Part shown: piece by piece, positions 34,634 to 46,262 of the stretch
How positions within the stretch are numbered: position 1 is the first letter of the stretch
Layout of the letters: each line of letters opens with the position of its first letter
Assembly: GCA_018257865.1 (NCBI GenBank)
Contig: JAEUBA010000048.1
Coordinates: forward strand, 62,001-126,000
DNA from: Stereocaulon alpinum
Taxonomy: Eukaryota; Ascomycota; Lecanoromycetes; Lecanorales; Stereocaulaceae
Direction of reading: 5' to 3'
Length of the DNA stretch: 64,000 nucleotides
Notes under the pieces: generated by a model
What the model was told of the DNA's origin: nothing
The model's input: the letters and a program-made list of their open reading frames with translations, nothing else
The model's database searches: none
Translations under genes and position numbers: made by a program

Positions 34634-35835
34634 TGTTGAGGGAGTGCTGGTGGTTGGCTTTTTGGACTTGTGGAGTGTGAGTGGAGATGGATAGTGCGTA
34701 TGTTATTTGGGAGAAGAGGGGGCTGGGATGGAAGATGAAGTCTTTGAGGTTGGGCTTCGTGATTGTAGGTGGAGATGGGATGTGATGCAGTTTGGTTGAA
34801 TGAATGGATGATCTCTTTATATAGAGGTGAGTGAAAGCAACTATGGTAAGAGTGTCCACCATCAAAGAACACCTGATATCGCTGACAGTCGATTACTTGC
34901 GTCGTGCGGATGGTTGCTTCAACAGCAGCTCTAGTGACAGGATCCGGGCATACTCGGCCACATTATGTTTTCTAACATGGCTGTTGCTAGTGCCTCAGTG
35001 AGCGTCCGATGTTACATCAAGCAGTTGATGTAACCCATGTAGTACAACATCCTGCGCCATGACTATTGCTCCTGCCTCAATACAATTAAATAGACGTGAT
35101 TATCAGAGTGTCTAGACTCAAAGACTGGGAGGGCTTGGAATGTCATGGATCAGTAATCTACCCTTTCGAGAAGAAATTACCTTATTAGGGCACTCTGTCT
35201 CCAAAGTCAATTACATTGCAATTCCTTCAGCCTATGGGTTTAGCTCCATACTAGAATGCTCTGTCATCCTTTGGAGGTCAGCTGACAATTATCTGTGCTG
35301 AGTCATTCCTTGTGTCAGAACCTTGACATGATTGCAGTGTACTGTCAGCCAAGACATTGTGTAAACTCAGATGGAACGTCATTTCTTGAGTTCGTCTCGG
35401 GTGACGAGTCGGGTCGGAAGGAATGGTGCATTAGCGTTTACAAGGTCGGAGGAGTTCAATCAGAACTTGGTTGTCAGCGTCGCTATTTCGCGTACGCAAT
35501 TACTTCCTAGATGCTGACTTACTGTTGGTCGAGACAAGTCTATTGCAGTGAGACTCCACACTCTAGCTCCAACTTACCGCTGTAATCAAGTTTCTAGGTC
35601 ACCGCCTCAGTGATGCATGTCCTGTTACCATTGAAGACTATCGCTGTCGATGCAGATAGGCAGCAGTCATGGGCAAAGTCCGAGCGCGCTCCATATAGAG
35701 TCGAGGTATTAATCTTGATAATGATGTGGCTGCTATCGCTCGCCGCCAATCCAAGTATGCACTAACGCCATCCCCAAGTCCTCACCATACGCCCTCAAGC
35801 TATCCACGAAATGAATTGATCAGCCGACACCACAC
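34634..35835. other. Intergenic, nothing recognised
   Basis: Apart from the TATA-like element of the preceding gene I see no gene, RNA or repeat. Confidence 0.35.
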
Positions 35836-38086
35836 CTACGGAGCATTTCCCTCCCACTTCCCCATCCAGCTATTTGCCACACTCACATTCAGCTGACTCA
35901 CACACCTCAGATCCACCTGATCTGGCGAGAAGCTGAACGGGTTCTGCTGCGGATGATACAGCAGACGAGACCACTGCGAATTCTCACTCAATTGCACAAA
36001 GCCACCTCCGTTCATTGGGAGGAAGTAGGCTGTCGAGTTTAGAACCTGAGTGTAAGGCGACACTTGGCCAAAGGAACCAGAGTAAGCGAATCCTGCGGTT
36101 CCATTGAGGACCATATACTCGGGGGGATGAATTAGCTGAGATGGGAAGACGTTGGGGAATTCGCTACTAAAGATCAACAAAAGCCCATGACGATGCGACA
36201 CCGCAAAGACTCGGAACTTACCAAATAGCAGAATCTTCAAACAACAGTGAGCCAGTACTCCATCCGTTAGCAAATGTTGTCCTCAGAATATTCGGCGTAT
36301 CACCCTTATCAAATTTTCCATTGAATAAAAGCGTATACGCCGAATTTGTCGTACTTCCATACCACCACAAATTTTTATTGCACTGGCCATTACCATCATA
36401 TCCATCACATCGAAAATTCTTCGAACTCGTACACGCGCTTCCTGCCCATTGTGGACACGGTGCTGTGCCGGCTTGAAGACCCGCTGGATCTACACCTGGA
36501 AGTATTAGTGCTCTCCAGTTACTCTGTGAGAGCGCTTCAGAGATTAAGAAAGTCGTGAATCCTCGTAATAGGAGTGATTGGTCCTGCGGGGTCAAAACGA
36601 CCACAGCAGGCGCGTTCCATAGCGGTGATGAGAATGCGCCTCCAGCTGCAAACGCCATGAAGGCTGACGTGTCGTTCTGACTATCACCTTGCACGGCACG
36701 GAGGGCGTTGATAAAGTTTCCATGCAGTGTAGTACATATACCGTTGACACCATCAAGCTGATTCGGCAGATCGGTGATTGAAACTGTCTGCGAATTCGTG
36801 GTGCTTACGGGCCACAGCTGCTGCGCCACTGCCGATGTGGCGGAGATGGCGTTTGTCAATCCAGTGATGAATTTGGCACTGAGGCCTAGGGCTGCTTCGA
36901 CCGCTGGATTTGCCTGGGGAATCAAGCTCAGGCTCATGCCGAATACTGTTGGGAGGGCGCTGAGGACGAGTTCGGTGTTTCCATTTGGGTCGGCTAGCGT
37001 GATTATGGATTGGATTGTATCGGAGACTTGGAGGCAGGCAGTGGACGTGGCATTATCCCACGACGTGAAGAACTGCGCTATGGCTATTTGCCACGAAAGT
37101 AGGTAAGGCGATGGAGCTTCAAAATATGGAGGGAGATACTTACAAATGATACTCAAACTGCCATACTTGTACCGTGCCGTCAAAAGCGGATCACTCGGCA
37201 CAGAGTTGAAGTTCCAGTAGCATTCGCGACCAAGATTCAAACAATCTGGGCCTGGGCCACTGGCTTCGCGTAGGAAGGTCGCTGTCCATGGCTCTGAGCC
37301 GTTTCTGCACGTAGCGTCGGATTGGGAATTTGCTGGACATGATGATGTCTGTTGAGATTAGCTGCATTTCCAAGATCCAAAGATGTTGAAAAGGTATACC
37401 TGCTGCAACCACGCCGGCAACCACCTGTCCATGTCAAGTACATCCCAACACCTCGGATCTGGATCCCCCAAACCATTGAGACAATCGAAACTCCCAACAA
37501 CATACTGACTCTCCAGCCTATCACTACTCAGCGTAACAACAGGCCTGTTAGTCACAGTAGCTGTCGCAGTCGAGATACTCTGAGACGCCAAGACGGTCTG
37601 AATAGCAAGCGATAGGGCTTGTTGCGTAACCCCAGGAGGCGCTGATCCAAGATTTACGCTTGCAGAGGACGCCGGAGCGGCATTCCAGATCGTTACGGTG
37701 CCGTTTTCGGTGGCGATGGAGAAGGGAATGGAGGTTACGAGGCCGGTGTCTCCAATCAATTGGAGGTAGCAGCGTGGCTGGGATCCGATTGTTAGGTCGA
37801 GTCTGTGTGTGCTTGTGCCGCCGTGGACGCTTATGTTTGCTTGGGCTTCGGTGGGCGATTTTTTAGGTGATGCGGATTTGTGGTTTGGGATGGTTTGCTA
37901 CTCACGTGTTGAGTTTCCGCAAAACATCTGGAACAACGCTGGTGTTGCAAATGTGGTTGCATATGATACCATGACAGTGTCGCCATCGTGGAATAGATTG
38001 GCTGCGCTAGCATCGGGATAAATGAACTGACCAGTAACGATAATGGCAGCAAGTAGCCAAACATGAGCGACTAATACTTTTCGCAT
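35836..38086 (-). CDS. Large secreted glycoprotein of unknown function
   Basis: Five exons (38086-37906, 37845-37400, 37348-37144, 37083-36222, 36166-35836) join to 674 residues. The start at 38086 gives a signal peptide (VWLLAAIIVTGQF). The frame also opens 12 codons earlier, which would bury the signal. The chain has many N-glycosylation sites (NST, NIS, NGT, NDT, NVS) and cysteines in small groups (CLNGLGDPDPRC, FRCDGYDGNGQC). It is acidic to neutral, with no membrane helix after the signal. I know similar long secreted proteins in plant-associated ascomycetes but no function. The exons all obey GT-AG and phase, so the gene looks intact. Confidence 0.7.
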
Positions 38087-39240
38087 ATTGGCGAAAGCTG
38101 GAGCTAACTTACATGTCGGCACACATCGAAAGACAATTCTATCGAGATACGTTTAGGCAGGTTCGTAGGAGGAAAACGACTGGAGAGCATTCGCCCCGCA
38201 CCTTATACTGTAAGGGTCAAGCCACTTTCGACAAGTCGATACCAGGCGGTCATTCTAAGTGCAAAGCGTCCCTGGTGTCGGCTGTGAACAAGTGCTGCCG
38301 CAAGGACTTGGGTGCTTATCGAAAGTCGAGTAGAAGCTAGGGAACGCTGGGAAATTGCGTTTGTAGTTTTCCTGATCACTAGATCACGCGTAGTAGCGAC
38401 TGACTTCTCAGGACCTGGTACTGAACGGCATAGGATAGATGAGCGGCTGGAGCTAGACACTCACGCCACTTTGGTCGCACGTCTAGGTCACCTTCGCATC
38501 TCGAGGTAGCAGGGCTGCTAGACTTGCATCCTGCAGCGGATGAGGCGTTCTAGAACCGGCTTGGGACCCACCGTTAGTTGGCGTGTATTCTAGGGCACAA
38601 ATCTTGGGGGTCGGCTTCCACTCTCTAAACAATTCAGCGAAACGCAGCCACCGCGAGCACCGCGCTTTTGTCGTATCGGTTGCATGTCCTGCCGTTATGC
38701 GCAATGACCTGCCCTGGGCTTTCGCCCTGCGTTTCGGGAAGCGGCCTGGAATACGCGCACAAGTAAATGGGATGTTTCGCAACAATTCAGGACCTCCTTA
38801 TCAAGATCCTAGGTGAAGCTCGCAATGCGTTTCGCGACCAGGAGGCAGTTGCACAGCGATTAGTTCTCGTCTGGAAAGGATCTCTCACATCTGTGGAGTA
38901 AGTTATGTGCGACCAGTAAGGGGCTATACAGCTTTTCGAATCGCATTTGGTGGTCATTATTCTTAATGGTGAGTCAAGGCGTACAGATAGCGAAATCGGA
39001 TTGAAGCTCAGCTCAGCGGGATCGCGGTCAGTCAATTGCCAATAGTGTGGTCTAAATCTACCCACAGCGGAGCAGAGTCCGGCGAGGTGTTGAAACAACC
39101 GCTTAGACTAGTGAAACAGCCGAAGGAAAAGCTTGTTAGAAGTCATCAGACTTCAATGATAACCGTAACGTGTTGGGAAATAGTCGGAGATACAAGGAGA
39201 CTCAGAAATTAAATGCCAGATGCAAGGGATCACGAGTCTC
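38087..39240. other. Intergenic, nothing recognised
   Basis: Minus-strand frames of 85-103 codons (38203-38460, 38483-38785, 38787-39098) have basic, low-quality translations and no splicing support. I do not call genes here. Confidence 0.35.
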
Positions 39241-40612
39241 CTAGAAAATTGCAGTGCCATTGACGTGGGAGCCGACGCCGCCTATGCAGTCAGTAAGACA
39301 AAGTAGCCAGTAAAACATGCAATGTACGATGACTTACCTTCAACATTAGCTGGTGCGCTCGTGACGAAGAAAGTCCACCTGTTCTTCTCTCGGCACATCT
39401 GCGCCAACCTCTCAAGATCAACCATCTCGCCGAGAGGCATGCCCCACAGAGCGAGTATATATTCGTGAAGATGATAGTCTAAAACCGCCAGTCATCAGCC
39501 TCGCTTGTTGGATGCACGGTTTTGTGTGGAGCTCACCTTGATTCGTCGGCCATGCCTCGAACGTAGGGCTGTCTCCTGCAACAGCAGCGAAATAACAGTC
39601 GTGCAACCAATCAATCATCGGTTCCTCTTGCTTGATACCCGCATACCTTTGCCCATCATCTGGACCCAGCTGATGTGGCCGCAGCGCCAACTTTTTCCTC
39701 TCCTCTGGACTTTTCTGGAAATACGCCTGAATGAATCCACTCCTGATAAAGAGCAGGTCTCCAATTTGGATGTCTCCACCCTGTGCCTTTGGCCTGATGT
39801 CAATTCCCTGTTCCTTCCCACACGCCTCGAGCTCGGCGTAGGATATACGTTCGGCTTCATAGGAGTTCAACGAGATGCCCTTCTTGTCACAGTAGGAGCG
39901 GTAATCGAGGAGGATACCACGGCCTGCGATACCGTGGTTGGCCCAGTGGTGGATGGAGCATTTGTGGTTTGCTTTGTCACCGACTATGTCTTCGCCGTGG
40001 GTGTTGTTGTAGAAGGAGCCGGTTGGTACCCACGCGAACTGTATTGCCTCTCAGCTTATGCCTCTTGTGAGCTACAGACATTGACTGACGTGTCTGAATC
40101 CGTCCCATTGAGTCCCGCTCTGCGTGTTAAGATGGTAGACGTCGTCATAGGCAATGTTCTCGGCCAATGTTTTTATTTTGTGCTCGAAGCTCTCACGGGC
40201 AAACGCCGGTGTCTCGGGGTGGTGTAATGACCAGCTATGATCTGATGTTCAGTAGGATCCTCCGCTGTGTTCAATGTTGCGTACTTAATTGGTACCATCT
40301 CTCCGGTCTTGATCTCACTCGAGGCCGCGGCTTTGACTCTCGTAGGCGTGAGCAAGTTTAGACGACCGACCTAGCAATTATGTCAGAACCTAGCCCGCAG
40401 AGTCGAGCCCAACTATGTACCATGTCGTTCTCTCCCCACACCCAGGCGGTCGGTACACCCTGCGGCGAATATTGAGCTACCGGCACATCTTTCCTTTGAG
40501 GGAACTTGGTGCTATCAGGGTCGAACGGTATGGTGGCGGCTGTCTTGTTCATGGTGAGGAAGTCTTTGATCTGGGTCAATCTACTTTGAGCTGCGGACCT
40601 GCTGTCTGCCAT
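39241..40612 (-). CDS. Cyclase-family protein (PF04199, kynurenine formamidase-like)
   Basis: Six exons (40612-40421, 40370-40285, 40234-40090, 40038-39537, 39478-39338, 39281-39241) give 368 residues in one frame. The order is typical of the fungal branch: VGRLNLLTP, VKAAASSEIKTGEMVPINW and FEHKIKTL, then the metal-site region NTQSGTQWDGFRHF. CSIHHWANHGIAGRGILLDY, GDLLFIRSGF and ALWGMPLGEMVDLE follow, with a VGSHVNGTAIF end. PF04199 includes arylformamidases and polyketide-type cyclases that use a His/Asp metal site. The substrate of this branch is not known to me; amide hydrolysis or detoxification is plausible. All introns are GT-AG and 50-58 nt long. Confidence 0.88.
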
Positions 40613-41211
40613 AGTCTTTAAGGATATATAGAGAGAGACACGGTAAAAAGTAAGTAAAGAATGCTTGATCAAGTGATCAATTGGGAGGATTAAGGAGACG
40701 CTTGCGAGGCATAAACAAGAGCAATGGCACTGATGCCCCGCGACCTAGAATAGGATAAGGCTAGATCCATTACGTCGTTGAGATCTCCATGCGGGGCATG
40801 CACACTGGCATGGGCGGAGGGAACACTAGTTACTCTCCACCGCGGCAGATGTATGTCAGAGCCGTTGGCCTTTTCCCATTTGAGACTGGTAGACCTATGG
40901 CATAAGCGAATGCCAAATATCATAAAAATTACCTTAGGTTGCTCTGGAGTCAATTGACTTTAATATCAGTCATTAATTATTGTTGTCTAGGAGAGGTTGA
41001 GAGACGTCGGGAAGAGCTCTTGGCACGCTAGCCCCACTTACAGAAGTCTGTAAGGTACTGATATCTGTAAAGGTACCGATATCTCGCGCTGACAAATCCG
41101 AACAGCGACGACCCTACCTCCAATTAATCCATTGACGAGCCACAATCTCTGATAGTCCGAACCAGAGCTCCCCACAACTCTCCCTCGACAACTTCCTGCC
41201 CTAATCGCAGC
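40613..41211. other. Divergent promoter region
   Basis: This separates the cyclase gene (minus) from the HTH-HD gene (plus). A repeated motif, gtaaggtactgatatctgtaaaggtaccgatatct, occurs as a partial tandem near 41050-41085. No gene is supported. Confidence 0.35.
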
Positions 41212-42666
41212 ATGCCGCGTCCCTTCTCCTCCGCCCTCCAGGCCCGCATAAAAGCTGACCTAGCAATCGCAACCCCCATAGCAGAGATCACGGCCAAATA
41301 CAGCATCTCCGAATTCAAAGCCCGCTCCATGCGCAAGATCTACAGAAACACAGGTGATGTCGTTCAGCCCGGCAGTGGTAAGCCACGAGGCGCGCCCCGT
41401 AAGCTTACGCCAGAGCATGAAGAACGGTTGAAGGGCTTTATTGCCGAACACCCTCAGGCGCTGTTGAAAGATATGATGTCATTTCTGAAAATGGAGTGTG
41501 GTGTTAATCTTACTTTGGGTTGGTTTAATTTCGCATGTAAGAAGATGGGACACAAGATGCAAAGACAGCCGAGAGCTAGGGATGAGTTGGGGCATTGGGT
41601 TGGGATGCCGGAGAGTAACAGGGATAGGGATAGGGATGGGAATGTTGATGGGGAATTGGTTATGGCCGGTGAGGAAAAGAGGAGGTATAGAAAGAGGGGA
41701 TCAGGGATCATGCCGGGATCTGTAACGACGAAGAGACTTTTGGAGAAGACGAGGGCGTGGGTGAAAGAATTCATGGGGCAGGAAAGGTTTGATGCCAGTC
41801 ATGATTGGAGCCATGTGCAAAGGGTGGTAGCGCTCAGCATGGAGATCCTGAGGGTAGAGGAAAAGAAATACAAGAACATCAAATTCAACTGGGTAATCGT
41901 GGAATTGGCGGCATTGATGCATGATGTCGACGACCACAAATACGAAGCTCTCATCACTACAAGTCCAACAGCAAACGAAACACAAAGCTATCCTTCGCCC
42001 TCTTCAATACCAGACCCAGACCCATTCGACACCTCAAGCCCCTCAAACCCACATCTCTCCGCTTCACCCTACAACATCGACCCCAACCTACCCACTCAAT
42101 CACCCTCCACACCACCCTCCAACCCCGTCGCGCACCACCTCCTCAACCTCGGCTGGCCCCTCCCCCTCGCCACGAAAATATCCACCATAACCACCGCAAC
42201 ATCCTACACCCACGAAACCCAGTTCCCCCAATCGCACGCCCACACCCTCCACCTCCACCCCGAACTCGCCATAATCCAAGACGCAGACCGTCTGGACGCC
42301 ATCGGCGCAATAGGCATTGGTCGCGCCTTCACGTACGGAGGTGCGAAGGGGAGAGTGGGGGGAATGGAGGATACGATTCGGCATTTTGGGGAGAAATTGG
42401 TGAGGTTGGAGGGGATGATGAGGACGGGGGAGGGGAGGAGGTTGGCGAGGGAGAGGGCGGAGAGGTTGAGGGTTTTTGAGGGGTGGTGGAGGGAGGAGAT
42501 GGGGTTCGTTCGTGTGGGGGGAGGAGGAGGGGAGGATGGTGAGCCTGGGGCTAGGGGGGCGGCCCAGGATGTGGGAAGGCGGGGGATAGGGAGTACAGAT
42601 GTGTCTAGTGGAGGGATTGAGGATCCTGAGAATTGGGCGATGGATAAGGCTGCTGGGATGGGGTGA
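41212..42666 (+). CDS. Fusion of transposase-type HTH domain and HD phosphohydrolase
   Basis: A single exon of 484 residues. Residues about 1-130 resemble the double helix-turn-helix DNA-binding part of Tc1/IS630-type transposases (IAEITAKYSISEFKARSMRKIY, then GAPRKLTPEHEERLKGFI and GWFNFACKKMGHKMQRQ). No DDE catalytic domain follows. Instead residues about 180-400 form an HD domain of the YedJ/YpgQ type. Its metal residues are visible in SHDWSHVQRV, LMHDVDDHKYE and IQDADRLDAIGAIGIGRAF. A Ser/Pro-rich insert of about 60 residues interrupts the HD domain, and the C-terminus is Gly-rich and disordered. HD proteins of this type hydrolyse phosphate esters, often of nucleotides. The DNA-binding half may target it or regulate genes. 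No stop or frame break is seen. Confidence 0.8.
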   Translation: MPRPFSSALQARIKADLAIATPIAEITAKYSISEFKARSMRKIYRNTGDVVQPGSGKPRGAPRKLTPEHEERLKGFIAEHPQALLKDMMSFLKMECGVNLTLGWFNFACKKMGHKMQRQPRARDELGHWVGMPESNRDRDRDGNVDGELVMAGEEKRRYRKRGSGIMPGSVTTKRLLEKTRAWVKEFMGQERFDASHDWSHVQRVVALSMEILRVEEKKYKNIKFNWVIVELAALMHDVDDHKYEALITTSPTANETQSYPSPSSIPDPDPFDTSSPSNPHLSASPYNIDPNLPTQSPSTPPSNPVAHHLLNLGWPLPLATKISTITTATSYTHETQFPQSHAHTLHLHPELAIIQDADRLDAIGAIGIGRAFTYGGAKGRVGGMEDTIRHFGEKLVRLEGMMRTGEGRRLARERAERLRVFEGWWREEMGFVRVGGGGGEDGEPGARGAAQDVGRRGIGSTDVSSGGIEDPENWAMDKAAGMG

Positions 42667-43042
42667 TGGATAGTGTTCCTAGTGCAGAAACATATCCTCG
42701 GCCTCATGGGTAATGAAATGCTTGTCGGGAACTTCAAGATGGCCACACCTGGCTGATGAACATGATCGTTAGACACGCGAGCTTCATTGTACATATCACG
42801 CTGAATGAATATTAATGCTGCTAACAGACCGCTTTGCAAGCTAATCATTCACAATCCTCTGCTCCTAAAAACACCATGCTTAATTACGACACTGGCCGGG
42901 CTATCATTTTCCAATTTGTTCAAGCAAAGCTCTTAATGAAACGAGAAATGTATGAAAACAATCTGGTGTCTTCTCGCTCAGCAAGAATAGTGAGAATATG
43001 TGCCGTATTTGACTTTTGTGCTGATTTGTCCTGGGAAGGCTT
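42667..43042. other. Convergent intergenic region
   Basis: This lies between the HTH-HD gene (plus) and the disordered nuclear protein gene (minus). No gene or repeat is seen. Confidence 0.4.
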
Positions 43043-45337
43043 TCAAAAGACATCCTCTGGCCAATCATAGTCCTCTTTCTCAATTTCAGGCAGAGGCTTG
43101 TCGCTATGAAACCTGCCGGCCTCAACTGACTGCCCGTTCTTCCTCTTCAGCGATCTCGAATTCAGCGGTTGCTCTTTGCTTTCGCCCAAAACAGGAGACT
43201 CAACATCTTCCGCTGCCGTCCAATTGGAGTCATTCTCATTGCGTGGCTTCTTCGCAGAAGCGAGGCTGGGTGGCGGAGGGGATATGCCTCGTTTGGAAGA
43301 CCTCTTTGATCTAGTTCTCATGGGCGATGCGGAGACGGGTGGACCGAGGAAAGAGGATGTTGAGCGAAGTGGATGCAAGACAGAAGTAGGGTCAGACATC
43401 TTGTTGAATCCAGGCTGGCTTCGGATGTATTCGGACAATTGGTCCTCTGCGGCACCTGGGTAGGCCTTCCATAGGTTGTGAATATCTTCAGGGATAGAGG
43501 CGAAGGCAGCTTTGCCGTTACGAGTGGAGCGCATGGCGATGATTTTGGCTTGATCAATCTCGATGGGGTCAAAAGCTTTCGGCTTCGCTGGCAGTGGTGG
43601 TATTTCAGTATCTCCCCAATGGTCAGGATTTTCAACCTCGGGTGCTTTCCTAGGTCTTCCAGCCTTTCTATATGAGGTTGTACTCTTTGCGGGCTCCACA
43701 ACCACGACATCATTGGATTCGTTGTTCAGATGAGTTGGCTGATCATCAATTGGGAAACGTGTACTGCTGCGCCGGGTCGTGATTGAGTACTTTGACGTGG
43801 GTCTAAGACTCCCGTTGCTGTGCTTAGAGCTGTGCTTGGGCACTGGTGGAGTACTCTCCTCGAAGCCATTGACATCCTTCCCTGATATCTCAGCCTTCTG
43901 AGTTGGCACCCTTCCAGCTTCCGGAAGTCCTGGTGCCATATTCCGTTCTGACGGCAAAGATGCTAGAGCACCTGGGACGAAGGGTTTTCGACCTATGCGA
44001 GCAGGGACCTCTGGAACTGGTGGGATCTTTGACATAGACTGCTCCAGGTCACGACGTGCAGTTTCAAGCTTGTTCTCCAAATCACTGACTTTCTTGCTGA
44101 GCCTATACTGCTTCGCAATGTCCTTCTTAGATGGTTCCTTATGTAGCCCGGGGGCCGGCAACGTGGAACTTGCTGCACTTTCTATATCGGGTGACCGCAT
44201 AGCTGGTGCACATTCAGCCTGAACCTTCGAAGATGACAAGCGTATGTGCGATTTGACCTTTTTCAAATCCTGAAGAGAAGGTGTACGAAAGTGCATAGAT
44301 GATTTGCGTCCGGAACTTGCATTTGATGTAAGGCTCACCGAGCTATTGTTTGCTCCTCTAGTCTGGGGAACTTTGAGCGTATTATTGGGGCCAGCCAGTT
44401 GACCGCTATTCACCTGATCAGAGGAGGAGCGGAACTCTTCAACATCGATACCAGAGTCCCGAAACGAGTCGCGTTGTGTGTTTTCAATATCCTCGGATTC
44501 GGTGGCTGACACATCGATACTGGGACGCTGGACGGGACCAATATGTGTACCCATGTAACCCGTCTTCTTCAGCTCGGCGTACGCTACAGCTGCCTTGGCC
44601 TGACGCTCTATCATGACCTTCTTCTCTGCGTTGGCTTGGCTACCCTTCTCTTTTTCTTTCTCTTTCCGACTGCCATTGACTCCTTGCCAGATGTTAACCG
44701 CGTTGAAAGCGCTGGCGAGGGCTCTTCCAAACCGAAACATTCCCGAATGCTTGTTCGATCCCGTTCCAGCGTCGTAGGTCACTTCCATCTCGTCCTCATC
44801 ATTTCCCTGGCTTTTTGCGTATCGTTCCATGGCCTCGTCATCGCCAGTGTAGATCGCGGGAGGCTGCTGGCTGACCTTGTCGTTCATACTCCCTTCAATG
44901 AATTTGGAAGGGCGGATGCTTGAAGCACTGGAGCGTTTGTCGCCATCCCCCGCAACATCTGCCTCAAATGGCGTACTTGCATCGGTCTTAGGAGCTTCGT
45001 CCGTGTTCTTGAGCGGCCATTCGGGCCCTCGACTTCTCTTTGCAGCACGCAATGCTTTACCGTTATCGATGTCACGTAGATAGTCGTCATCTCCGATAGG
45101 TTCGAAGAGAGTAGAGGGATCATGATGATGAGGGCGTTTTCGTGGGTTGCTCCAAGACTTGGAAGGCTGGGAAGCTGATGATTTCGAGCCGATATTGGCC
45201 TCTTCCGTCTGCTTGCGACCAATCTCGGCCTACAAACGCGGTCAGTAACTAGCCCAACAGCTTTTACGCCGGCGTACGGGTTCCTGCAGCAGAGGTGCAA
45301 GATTCGGTGAAGCTTGGACCCACCATTGTGCATTGAT
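43043..45337 (-). CDS. Disordered nuclear protein (annotated elsewhere as nuclear RNA-binding)
   Basis: The main exon (45229-43043) encodes 728 residues, with a GT-AG intron at 45230-45277 just upstream. The upstream piece (45278 to about 45337, WWVQASPNLAPLLQEP) has no ATG, so at least one further 5' exon is missing. The protein is mostly disordered and basic-acidic mixed. It has a conserved core SLQDLKKVKSHIRL, a coil AKQYRLSKKVSDLENKL, an AT-hook-like AGRPRKAP and the ending YDWPEDVF. Homologues in Aspergillus and relatives carry the label nuclear RNA binding protein, which I recall but cannot verify. A chromatin or RNA-linked role in the nucleus is the best guess. Confidence 0.65.
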
Positions 45338-46262
45338 CGTTTACCCTTGGGATATTCCACAAGATCCACGATCCGGAGCAGGAGTATGTACAGCTACCCA
45401 GTGCAGCACATTGTTAGTATCGTGGATGAACTGCGCTCTATGTGCATGCATTTGTTGGAAACTAAGGTCTGGCAACGAAGGTAAACAAACGCGCCATGCC
45501 GTTGCCAAGCCGTTTGGGATTTTAGGTTCTGTTCGCGTGGGGTTGACACGGGGAGACATGTGACAGGCTGACTGTGTCCGGCCCTCGCTACCAAGCAACA
45601 GCTAGAGTTATCATTGGGTATATTGGAAGACCCTGCCAAAGTCAGGAGAATTAAGTACCTCCAGAAATACAATCCTGCAGAAAGCTGTTGGATGTTTCCA
45701 TGCCGACTAGCAAGCTACTGCTACAGAGCTGAACGCTGATCCCCGGGCATTTCTCGCGATGTTCACTCCCCAGAAGATTGATTAGAGAGACGTGAGGAAC
45801 AACGAAGATGTATTTCAGACGAGATTCAGCTTCAGGCAGGGGATTGTTATCATATCCCACGTTCATACGCATGGGGAAAAGGCAGAGCTTTGTGCACACC
45901 TGTACCACAATTGTTGAAGTGTGACTGCTTGTTCTCATGCGGCATTGTACCCCAGATTGACCAATAGGTTTGAGGATCAATCGGGAGCCCGAGCACTCAA
46001 GCAAGCTTCATTGGCTGTGCAAGTTTGACAAATTTGTCCAGAGAGTTGTTTGGTTTCTGTGGCTTTACTAACTGACAAGAGACACGCTCCGCATCGTGTA
46101 AGCTTGAACTGGACAAGCTTTGCACGATGGCTGATTTTCATGAGTGAGATCGACAAGAATATTCTTACATGAATTTCTAATTGCGTTACATTTGTGTTTG
46201 CTATCAAGTTGCAGCACCGGGCTCGGCCCCTCCGGAATGATAGTCGTACTATCCACACTCAC
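45338..46262. other. Unresolved 5' region and intergenic sequence
   Basis: This probably holds the first exon and promoter of the nuclear protein. Several open pieces exist (for example minus 45598-45341, with MHAHRAQFIHDTNN), but I cannot join them safely. The 64-codon frame 46262-46068 starts at GTG directly after the next gene's stop and is not called. Confidence 0.35.

Noticed and set aside
38203..39098. Three minus-strand frames of 85-103 codons
   Set aside because: They lack signal peptides, domains and usable splice partners; their basic composition is typical of chance frames.
42100..42848. Long minus-strand frames (94 and 214 codons) opposite the HTH-HD gene
   Set aside because: They follow from the skewed composition of the HD gene; translations are Pro/Ser-rich without domains.
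46068..46262. In-frame 64-codon extension after the stop of the second rhodopsin-like gene, read as stop-codon read-through
   Set aside because: The context after TGA is GTG, not the CTA of known read-through sites, and the extension has no family features. It starts only at GTG.
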